Positions 16,716 through 24,159 of a DNA stretch of 64,000 nt are shown piece by piece (within the stretch, counting starts at the first letter, position 1; each line of letters starts with the position of its first letter). This DNA comes from Gammaproteobacteria bacterium (GTDB taxonomy: Bacteria > Pseudomonadota > Gammaproteobacteria > Eutrophobiales > Eutrophobiaceae). Under the pieces are notes generated by a model. It searched no databases and had not been told where the DNA came from. It saw nothing but the letters and a program-made list of their open reading frames with translations. Location of the stretch: assembly GCA_012103475.1 (NCBI GenBank), contig WLWS01000001.1, positions 124,001 through 188,000 on the forward strand, read 5' to 3'. A program made the translations under genes and the position numbers.

Positions 16716-18476
16716 TTATTTCGGGCTTTTCTCTTTTAGTGCAAAAACCCAAATCGCACCGTCATTCGGAACGAAGGTATTCTCGCCCCTTACATTATTG
16801 AATGTCGCTTGCATCACTTCTGCATCCACGCCCCAGCCAGCCTGCACGGCAATGTACTGAACACCGTCCAGCATGTAGGAAGAAGGTACGGCATTAGTTC
16901 CGGAATTCAATCGCCTACTCCAGAGTTTCTCCCCGGTCTTCGCATCGAGCGCGCGAAACTCCCTGTCATTGCTGCCACCGGAGAAAACCAGATTGCCGGC
17001 CGTACTCATCACCGAACCCACATTCATTTCCTTAATCGGATAGGTCCATACTTTCTCTCGTGTTTTGATATCCCATGCCTGTACTTCCCCAATATGCGGA
17101 TTATCTCCTTCAAAGGCTTCCTTATCGAAACGGATCATGCTCGCCAGTTCTTCGAATTCATAACCCATGTATTCCTCGCCGTCCTTACGCTCAATGCCAA
17201 CGCCGCGCATTCTACTGCAAAGATTTTCCACCGCCGGTATGTAGAACAAACCGGTCAGTGGACTATAGGATTCCGGTGGCCAGTTTTTTCCACCCCAAAG
17301 GGACGGGCAGAAGGTAACCCAGCGACCGATGCCCGGAATCTTGTCTTCATGGTAAGTGGGTCGGCCGCTGTGTGGATCGATACTCTTGAATACATTTTGC
17401 TTTACATAAGGTAAGGCATCGATGAAATTTATTTGATCATTCTGTCTTTCAAGAAACCAGAGGTAGCCGTTACGTCCGGCTCGCACCAGTCCTTTACTGA
17501 TTTTCCCGCTCTTGCCCGGAATATCGATCAGCAAGGGCGGAGAAACTTCATCCCAGTCCCAGGCGCCGTTCCAGTGATACTGATGATGATCACGAATAGC
17601 GCCAGTCTTGATATCAATAGCCAACACCGAGTTGGTGTAGAGATTATCTCCCTTGCGCATTTCAGCCAGCCACGGAGCGGCATTACCGACACCGTAATAC
17701 GCTAGTTTTGAGTCGGTGTCATAAGTACCCGTCACCCAGATAGAACCACCACCATATTGCCAGGTATCTCCAGGCCAGGTGTCGTTACCCGGCTCACCTT
17801 CAGCGGGAATGGTATGGGTACGCCAGACTTCTTTTCCTGTTTGCGCATCCAGTGCGACCAGAAAGCAACGAATACCATATTCGGCACCGGACACACCGAA
17901 TATAACTAAACCCTCTACCGCTAGCGGGGCGATGGTCATGTGAAAACCCTGTCGCCAGTTTGCCAGACAGTTTTCCCATATCTGCTCACCACTCACCGCA
18001 TCCAGAGCAATGGCACAGGTGTCCAAACCGGAGAAATACACTTTGTCATCGTATAAAGCCACACCACGATTAGTACGATGCATAGCAAAATGATCTTTCG
18101 GCAACTCACGCTTGAATCGCCACAACTCGTATCCACTTCTGGCATTCAGAGCAATAACCTGATGCTCTGGTGTCGTGACGTACATATAACCGTCATTAAC
18201 AATGGGTGGCGATTCGTGTCCGCCTTTGACTCCAGTGGAATAGACCCAGGCCACACTCAGGTCTTTTACATTCTCACTATCAATTTGATTTAGCGGGCTG
18301 TAAGTCCAGCCAGCGTAATTACCACGCCACTGTAACCAGTTTTCTGGCTCTGGGTTTTGCAGGCGAGCGTCGGTCACTGCCTGATAGACAGGCAACACAG
18401 ATTCCGCTCCGGCATGAAACCCGAAGAATAAGAGCAAGCAAAGAAAACTGCGTTTAATATAGTCAGATACAGGCAT
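16716..18476 (-). CDS. PQQ-dependent alcohol/methanol-type dehydrogenase (quinoprotein)
   Basis: 586 residues from the ATG at 18476, which has GGAG upstream and gives a clear signal peptide ending near H-A-G-A-E; a longer frame to 18554 lacks these. The eight-bladed propeller repeats (A-x-D-x-x-T-G-x-x-x-W) are visible throughout. Catalytic-site features include W306-D307-W308-D309 and G-N-A-A-P-W. The Asp-x-Asp pattern matches the one linked to lanthanide-dependent members. The vicinal Cys-Cys found in classical methanol dehydrogenases is absent before N-R-G. No cytochrome domain is fused. It oxidises an alcohol in the periplasm, feeding electrons to an external cytochrome not found nearby. 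Likely first gene of the minus-strand run. Confidence 0.9.
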   Translation of the reverse strand: MPVSDYIKRSFLCLLLFFGFHAGAESVLPVYQAVTDARLQNPEPENWLQWRGNYAGWTYSPLNQIDSENVKDLSVAWVYSTGVKGGHESPPIVNDGYMYVTTPEHQVIALNARSGYELWRFKRELPKDHFAMHRTNRGVALYDDKVYFSGLDTCAIALDAVSGEQIWENCLANWRQGFHMTIAPLAVEGLVIFGVSGAEYGIRCFLVALDAQTGKEVWRTHTIPAEGEPGNDTWPGDTWQYGGGSIWVTGTYDTDSKLAYYGVGNAAPWLAEMRKGDNLYTNSVLAIDIKTGAIRDHHQYHWNGAWDWDEVSPPLLIDIPGKSGKISKGLVRAGRNGYLWFLERQNDQINFIDALPYVKQNVFKSIDPHSGRPTYHEDKIPGIGRWVTFCPSLWGGKNWPPESYSPLTGLFYIPAVENLCSRMRGVGIERKDGEEYMGYEFEELASMIRFDKEAFEGDNPHIGEVQAWDIKTREKVWTYPIKEMNVGSVMSTAGNLVFSGGSNDREFRALDAKTGEKLWSRRLNSGTNAVPSSYMLDGVQYIAVQAGWGVDAEVMQATFNNVRGENTFVPNDGAIWVFALKEKSPK

Positions 18477-18609
18477 AAGAGCGCTCCAGACATCACAATA
18501 CAAAATGGAAAAACCATTATCGAATCTAACACTATTCAAGGTGTAGGAAAACAAAGCTGGCGTATAATGAACAGTCTCTAATTCACACGTTATGTATAAG
18601 GACCGACCT

Positions 18610-19392
18610 ATGAGTAATCAAAAAGTAGCCATCGTCTCCGGTGGTGCCACATTAATCGGACAGAAAGTCGCGCAAGCCCTTCACCGTGATGGCTGCAAAG
18701 TGGTCGTATGTGATATCAATGCCAAAGACGGTCAAGCCTTTATCAATGAATTGGGCGAAGATGGTCTATTTGTCAAAACAGATATCACTAATGATGCCGA
18801 CATAGACAACTGTATAGAACAAGCTATTTCTGCCTTTGGTGGCGTAGACTATCTAATCAATGTCGCGGCCACCTACCTCGACAACGGCCTCGACTCCAGT
18901 CGCGACGACTGGATGAATGCGCTCAACACCAACGTTGTCGGCGCTGGCATCTTTACTAAAAAAGTTGCCCCCCATATACAAAAACGCGGCGGCGGCGCTG
19001 TCGTCTTCTTTGGTAGCATTGGCGGCAAGATTGCTCAACCGGGCCGGATGCTCTATTCGGTCTCCAAGGCCGCTCTCATCGGGATGACCCGTAATATGGC
19101 TCTGCACCTTGCGCCAATGAAGATTCGGGCGAATTCCGTATCGCCGGGCTGGGTCTGGTCAAACCCGATTCGGGATTTTAGCGGAAACGACCGGGGCAAG
19201 GCCGATCAAGTTGGTGGTCCGTTGCATATGCTCGACAGAATTGTGGATGCAGAGGAAGTCGCCAATACCGTCGCTTTCCTCTGTTCAGAAAAGGCTTCCG
19301 GTATAACCGGCACAGATGTCGCCGTCGATTGCGGCTACATGGCTATGGGACCTGAGCAGACTACCGATAAGGTTTCCCGACTCGCTGAGTGA
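18610..19392 (+). CDS. SDR-family NAD(P)-dependent oxidoreductase
   Basis: 260 residues from the ATG at 18610, chosen over 18592 because AAGGA at 18598-18602 sits at the right distance. The Rossmann motif is S-G-G-A-T-L-I-G (a variant of TGxxxGIG), followed by the cofactor-selecting C-D-I-N. Catalytic residues are Ser in F-F-G-S-I-G-G and Tyr/Lys in Y-S-V-S-K. It is divergent from the PQQ dehydrogenase across 133 nt, which would allow shared control. It may act on the aldehyde or alcohol made by that enzyme, or on a substrate imported by the TonB receptor downstream. Both are inference. Confidence 0.92.
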   Translation: MSNQKVAIVSGGATLIGQKVAQALHRDGCKVVVCDINAKDGQAFINELGEDGLFVKTDITNDADIDNCIEQAISAFGGVDYLINVAATYLDNGLDSSRDDWMNALNTNVVGAGIFTKKVAPHIQKRGGGAVVFFGSIGGKIAQPGRMLYSVSKAALIGMTRNMALHLAPMKIRANSVSPGWVWSNPIRDFSGNDRGKADQVGGPLHMLDRIVDAEEVANTVAFLCSEKASGITGTDVAVDCGYMAMGPEQTTDKVSRLAE

Positions 19393-19609
19393 TTTATGTC
19401 TCAGTAATACAACAGTTGTTGAGGGGAATTAGGTCAAGTGTCGTATTTTTTGTTGTAGAAAAAAATAATTCCGTTCATAATCAGCGCGGTTTCGGCAGTT
19501 TATGGGGTAATTTATCAAGTTGTCGTTGGATGTGATGACGTCAACCACTGCTACTAAGTTGTACTATCCGTACGACACAAAAATTTAAATACCGTTGGGG
19601 GTATACTAA

Positions 19610-21937
19610 ATGAAGTCATCAATTTTTTCTTGCATTAAGATCACTTTGATCTTTTCAATTGCCTTTTCAGTTCAGGCGCAATCGGTTCTTCTTGAAGAAG
19701 TCACGGTTACGGCGCAAAAACGTGAACAGGATCTTTCTGATGTAGCGATTTCCATCACCGCATTTTCCGGTGATCAATTACGTCAACTGGGTTTTTCCAA
19801 TACCGATACTTTTGATGAACAGGTACCTGGCCTGATGGTGACGAGTTATGGCGGTGGTGTTACAACCATCTTTAACATCCGCGGTTCGCAACAGCTCGAC
19901 TTTGCCGATCAACAGGAAGCACCTGTAGCGGTCTACGTTGACGGCGCCTATAACTCTTATCTGGCCGGTGTTGGTTTTAACTTCTTTGATATGGACCGCA
20001 TCGAAGTCCTGCGTGGTTCGCAGGGCACTCTTTTCGGACGTAACGCCACAGGCGGTGTGGTTCATCTGATATCGAAAAGACCTACTCAGGAAACTGAAGG
20101 CTATGTCGAAGCCGGAGGTGGTGAATACGGTAAGTACGTTGTTGAGGCTGCCATTGGGGGTGGCTTGAGTGAGACTGTCAGTGGTCGCGTTTCTATGTAT
20201 CGTGAACGCAATGATGGTTATACAGAGAACACGAATCCGAATGTGGATGATCACAATCAGATTGATAACTGGAGTACTCGCGCGCAATTGCTGTTTGAAC
20301 CTAATGAGGATTTTTCCCTGCTGATCAATGGCCGCTACAGCACTGATGACATCACCGGTGGTAATTATCACATTAATCGTTCGCTGGTCGACGTTGGTGG
20401 CATACCAGGATTGCCTGGCGATGGTTTTATTCAGGAAGGCACGCCAGCCCAGCATCTGGCCTACTGTCAGGGCGCACCGGCTTCGGTGGGCGTACTGTCA
20501 TTCGCACCCGTACTCGGTAGTACAAACTGCTTTGGCTATACTGATGATGGCAACCCTTATACTACAGAAGCAAACACTGAGGGGTTTTATAATAGAGACC
20601 ATTATGGCATTAGCGGAACCATGACCTGGAATACCGGCATCGGTGAAGTGACCTCTATTACGGATTATCAGGATTTCAAAAAGCGCTACCTGGAAGACAC
20701 AGACAGCTCGCCGCTGCAGCTATTCGACTTTTTCCAGGATATGGATTCCAACCAGATTTCACAGGAGCTTCGTATCGCAGGTGAGACAGATCGTACGAGA
20801 TGGACTGCGGGTGTCTACTATCTCAACATTGATAGCAGTTATCGCACCGGTGTTGATGGTGCAGGTACGCAGACCAGTGGTGGCGCGCCGACAGATCAGG
20901 ACTTTCTGGGCGCAATAGGCATCAGCCTGGATAACCTCTATACATTGGAAACCGAAACTTACGCTATTTTTGGTCAACTGGAATTTGATATTAATGATCA
21001 ATTTACTGTAATTGGTGGTTTTCGCTGGACTGAGGATGAAAAAGACCTGAACTTTGTACCACAATGTGGATTCTTGTCCGGCCTCGCGGATATTAGCAAT
21101 GCCAATTGCCAGGGGGTTTTCGGACCCATCGTTCAGGAGCTTGGTCATGTTCAAACTATTTCCGAAGGCGACTGGTCTGGTAATATTGAGTTAGATTATC
21201 GACCAAATGAAGACTGGCTGACTTATTTCAAGATCTCACGTGGCCACAAAGCTGGTGGCTTTAATGCAGCTGCCACCGCATTCTTCCTTCCTGAAGAAAC
21301 AGCTTTTGGTAGTGAAACACCTCTTACTTATGAAGTTGGCGCAAAAGGCACTTTCTGGGGTGGCAAGGCACGTCTGGGTGCTTCCGCTTTTTACATCGAT
21401 TACCAGGACTTTCAAACTTTTACCCAGGTCGGTTTGAGTTTGTTTTTATCCAATATCGATGCTGAAGTTTACGGTTCAGAAATCGAACTGGCGCTCAACC
21501 CTGCCGAAGGTTGGGATCTTCTGTTTGGTTTATCTCTGCTTGATGCACAACAGTTAGATTTTGATGGCCCAGGTGGAGTCAGGGATCGCCAAATGCCCAA
21601 TGCTCCTGATGTCAGCTTCAATGGATTAATACGTTACGAGTGGCCAATGATGAAAGGTATGATGGCAGCGCAGTTTGACGGGCAGTACGTCGATAGCCGC
21701 ACATTAAACGGAATCGATCATCCATCACTTATTGGCGATGACTATACTATTTTAAACGCCAACGTCAGCTGGGTCTCAGAAGACAACCACTGGGAAGCCA
21801 GACTCTACGTTAAAAACCTTACGGACAAGTATTACGTCCCTACAGTTTTTGACCTGGCGGGTATTCAAGGCACCAATATCGAACAGGCACCAGCACCGCG
21901 CTGGTTCGGTGGTAGTGTTCGCTATAACTTTTTCTAA
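19610..21937 (+). CDS. TonB-dependent outer-membrane receptor
   Basis: 775 residues: a signal peptide ending S-V-Q-A-Q, then L-E-E-V-T-V-T-A-Q-K-R-E, the usual region at the start of TonB-box/plug domains. The plug holds V-L-R-G-S-Q-G-T-L-F-G-R-N-A-T-G-G, and the beta barrel ends with aromatic Phe (R-Y-N-F-F), the outer-membrane insertion signal. It imports a substrate too large or scarce for porins using TonB energy. The sequence is of the broad marine proteobacterial type that imports sterols, aromatics or other organics rather than a recognisable siderophore receptor. A strong terminator follows. The 217-nt upstream region has operator-like repeats. Confidence 0.95.
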   Translation: MKSSIFSCIKITLIFSIAFSVQAQSVLLEEVTVTAQKREQDLSDVAISITAFSGDQLRQLGFSNTDTFDEQVPGLMVTSYGGGVTTIFNIRGSQQLDFADQQEAPVAVYVDGAYNSYLAGVGFNFFDMDRIEVLRGSQGTLFGRNATGGVVHLISKRPTQETEGYVEAGGGEYGKYVVEAAIGGGLSETVSGRVSMYRERNDGYTENTNPNVDDHNQIDNWSTRAQLLFEPNEDFSLLINGRYSTDDITGGNYHINRSLVDVGGIPGLPGDGFIQEGTPAQHLAYCQGAPASVGVLSFAPVLGSTNCFGYTDDGNPYTTEANTEGFYNRDHYGISGTMTWNTGIGEVTSITDYQDFKKRYLEDTDSSPLQLFDFFQDMDSNQISQELRIAGETDRTRWTAGVYYLNIDSSYRTGVDGAGTQTSGGAPTDQDFLGAIGISLDNLYTLETETYAIFGQLEFDINDQFTVIGGFRWTEDEKDLNFVPQCGFLSGLADISNANCQGVFGPIVQELGHVQTISEGDWSGNIELDYRPNEDWLTYFKISRGHKAGGFNAAATAFFLPEETAFGSETPLTYEVGAKGTFWGGKARLGASAFYIDYQDFQTFTQVGLSLFLSNIDAEVYGSEIELALNPAEGWDLLFGLSLLDAQQLDFDGPGGVRDRQMPNAPDVSFNGLIRYEWPMMKGMMAAQFDGQYVDSRTLNGIDHPSLIGDDYTILNANVSWVSEDNHWEARLYVKNLTDKYYVPTVFDLAGIQGTNIEQAPAPRWFGGSVRYNFF

Positions 21938-21960
21938 TAACAGTAATTAGTAGTAAACAA

Positions 21961-21987
21961 AAAGGCCGGGTTATCCCGGCCTTTTTT
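21961..21987. terminator. Rho-independent terminator after the TonB receptor, likely bidirectional
   Basis: A perfect 10-bp stem (AAAGGCCGGG, loop TTAT, CCCGGCCTTT) is followed by more T residues. The A-run on the left lets it also end transcription of the convergent GntR gene, which stops at 22004. Confidence 0.93.
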
Positions 21988-22003
21988 ATTTAACTCTTGA
22001 AAT

Positions 22004-22684
22004 TCAGTTAAAGACATCATTTTTGAGAGACAGAATCATATCCCGAATATCTGTTGAAGACTTGAGTACCAGCTTCTCAGCACGCTTTTCATTTTGCTCA
22101 AGAATTGCGCTCAGTATTTCTTCATGATGTGTAATCCATTTATCAGGATTGGAATCAATCGTTAAACCCTGCACCGCAAGTCGATAGAGTAAGGTCTCCA
22201 GGCGTTCCCGTATGTCCCAGAGAATAGGGTTATCGACGACCGTAGCAATGGAGTCCCAGAAGCGGACATTTTCATCTAGAAACTTATGCACTCTTGTTTC
22301 GTTTAATGATCTCTTGCGAAATTGCTGCGTCGACTTCAGCGAGGCCTCAATTAGCTTTCTGCATTTGGCCTCTTTAATCTTTCCGGTCACCTGCTTTACA
22401 GCTAGTAGAGACAGACTGTCGAGCACGTCGAGAATACATTCAACCTCCCGACGGCTAATCTTTCTGACCATCGCCCCTCTGTTCTTTTCAATGGTCACCA
22501 GACCTTCATTCTCTAATTGACGTAAGGCATCTCTGACCTGTCTTTGTGAGGCATCCAATTGTTGTTGCAGGTCTATCTCTACCAGACGTTGACCGGGAAT
22601 ATATCTGCCTTCGCGTATACCCCTGCGTAGTAAAGAATCAATCGACTCTTCACTTGCATTGGCTGGTTTCGTCGCTGTTTTCAT
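22004..22684 (-). CDS. GntR-family transcriptional regulator (FCD/FadR-type)
   Basis: 226 residues. The N-terminal winged helix has L-R-R-G-I-R-E-G-R-Y-I-P-G-Q-R-L and Q-R-Q-V-R-D-A-L-R-Q-L-E-N-E-G-L-V. The helical C-terminal half fits the FCD ligand-binding domain, which usually binds a small organic acid through a metal site. It is divergent from the UbiD-type gene. The 77-nt gap holds a perfect doubled palindrome (22707-22730) that is very likely its operator. It probably represses itself and the UbiD-HyuA-HyuB-DAO operon until the substrate appears. Confidence 0.93.
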   Translation of the reverse strand: MKTATKPANASEESIDSLLRRGIREGRYIPGQRLVEIDLQQQLDASQRQVRDALRQLENEGLVTIEKNRGAMVRKISRREVECILDVLDSLSLLAVKQVTGKIKEAKCRKLIEASLKSTQQFRKRSLNETRVHKFLDENVRFWDSIATVVDNPILWDIRERLETLLYRLAVQGLTIDSNPDKWITHHEEILSAILEQNEKRAEKLVLKSSTDIRDMILSLKNDVFN

Positions 22685-22706
22685 ATCGAGATAAAAATAC
22701 TTATTG

Positions 22707-22730
22707 ATTATGCATAATATTATGCATAAT
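22707..22730. promoter_or_regulatory. Probable GntR operator: two abutting copies of ATTATGCATAAT
   Basis: The 12-bp palindrome ATTATGCATAAT occurs at 22707-22718 and, with no spacer, at 22719-22730, making the whole 24 bp palindromic. It sits 23 nt upstream of the GntR start and 32 nt upstream of the divergent UbiD-type gene, where a repressor would block both promoters. Confidence 0.75.
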
Positions 22731-22761
22731 ATGACGATTAAATTAAACCACTATTTCGATA

Positions 22762-24105
22762 ATGGCATCAATTTGTTCATCCGACATGCATGAATATATC
22801 GCTTCCTTGTTAGCGCGTGGGGAGATGCAGGTGGTTGAAAAAGAAGTCGATCCAAAGTACGAGCTCGCGGCTGTGGTCAGCCAGTCACAAAAGCAAAGCG
22901 ATAAAGCCATCCTCTTTAAAAACGTAAAGGGAAGTCAGTTCCCGGTTATTGCTAATATCTACGGAAGTTTCAGTCGTATGGCTGAGATGGTCGGGGCGAA
23001 AGAAGAAGGTCTGAACGAAAAGTGGCTTAGCATTTTCAAGGGTTTCTCTCAGACAAATAACGATTATATAAATATTGTTCCTGAGCCAGATGATTTGCAA
23101 AGCGGGAAACTCAGTGAACTTCCCTCTATTACATGGCGTGAAGAAGATGCCGCCCCCTATATTACGGCCGGTGTTTTTCTCGCGAATAATCCCGACGCTG
23201 GCACACCAAACTTATCGTTTAGTCGCTGCATGATGCTTAATGATGACAGCAAGATGTTTTGCTGTATTGATGCACCACACGACCTGGCAAAATATCAGTC
23301 AGCAGCAGAGGCTAATAATGAATCTCTCGAAGTCGCTATTCTAATTGGCGCACCACCACCTGTTTTTCTCGCCGCTGTGGCTTCGCTGCCGATTAAACAG
23401 GATGAGCTTCAATTAGCTGCACAAATCGCCGGCGGTCTACTCGACATGTATGCATGTGAACACATTGACTTACTGGTACCTGCAGCTAGTGAAATCGTTA
23501 TTGAAGCGACAATCCGTGCAAATGAGCGTGTCGAAGACGGCCCTTTCGGTGAGTTCCTCGGTTATTACTGCGATGTGAATAAGGGCGCTTATGTGCTCGA
23601 TATCAAAAATGTGCGCTGGCGTAAAGATGCTTACTATCATGGCTTGCTCTGTGGATCGCGTGAAGACCTGACTGCGCTGGCGGTATCATGGGGCAATCGT
23701 ATCTATCGAGATCTCGTCGATGATTTTCCCGGCATACTTGACGTCACCATTAACCCAACTCTCTTCGGCAGCATTATCAAGATAGACAAGCAGAGCGAAC
23801 AGCACCCCCGTGATGTCATCGATGCCGTATTCAGACTCAATCCTTTATATAATCGTATGTGTATCGTAGTCGATAAGGACATTGACATTCATGATCTCGA
23901 ATCTGTGTGGTGGTCCTATCTGACACGCGGTAACATCGATACACGCACACATCTTTTTTCCGATCTTCCCGATGTGGAAAACACGAACTATGAGTTCAGC
24001 GGTTATCTGGGTATTGACGCCACCATGTCGCTCGACGCGAAGTTGAAACGTTCCAGCACACCGGGAGAACACGAAATTAATCTCGACGATTATTTCAGTA
24101 CTTGA
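22762..24105 (+). CDS. UbiD-family prenyl-FMN-dependent decarboxylase
   Basis: 447 residues. UbiD-fold features include L-S-F-S-R-C (the R-containing segment near the cofactor) and the pair of acidic motifs in A-S-E-I-V-I-E-A and E-D-G-P-F-G-E-F-L-G-Y. Family members decarboxylate (or carboxylate) unsaturated or aromatic acids using prenylated FMN made by UbiX; no ubiX is in this window, so the cofactor must come from elsewhere. It leads an operon with hydantoinase A/B and an FAD oxidase, which points to catabolism of a heterocyclic or aromatic acid rather than ubiquinone synthesis. No clear ribosome binding site precedes 22762; an internal ATG at 22786 is possible. Confidence 0.9.
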   Translation: MASICSSDMHEYIASLLARGEMQVVEKEVDPKYELAAVVSQSQKQSDKAILFKNVKGSQFPVIANIYGSFSRMAEMVGAKEEGLNEKWLSIFKGFSQTNNDYINIVPEPDDLQSGKLSELPSITWREEDAAPYITAGVFLANNPDAGTPNLSFSRCMMLNDDSKMFCCIDAPHDLAKYQSAAEANNESLEVAILIGAPPPVFLAAVASLPIKQDELQLAAQIAGGLLDMYACEHIDLLVPAASEIVIEATIRANERVEDGPFGEFLGYYCDVNKGAYVLDIKNVRWRKDAYYHGLLCGSREDLTALAVSWGNRIYRDLVDDFPGILDVTINPTLFGSIIKIDKQSEQHPRDVIDAVFRLNPLYNRMCIVVDKDIDIHDLESVWWSYLTRGNIDTRTHLFSDLPDVENTNYEFSGYLGIDATMSLDAKLKRSSTPGEHEINLDDYFST

Positions 24106-24159
24106 GTAACTGAAAATACCAGGGAAATTGCGCTATGACACATTCAGGATACAAAAATA

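Noticed and set aside
16716-18554. PQQ dehydrogenase start at 18554
   Set aside because: The extra 26 residues precede the real signal peptide, and the ATG at 18476 has a proper GGAG.
18573-18578. TATAAT as a -10 box for the SDR at 18610
   Set aside because: No acceptable -35 hexamer lies 16-18 bp upstream; a lone TATAAT in AT-rich DNA is weak evidence.
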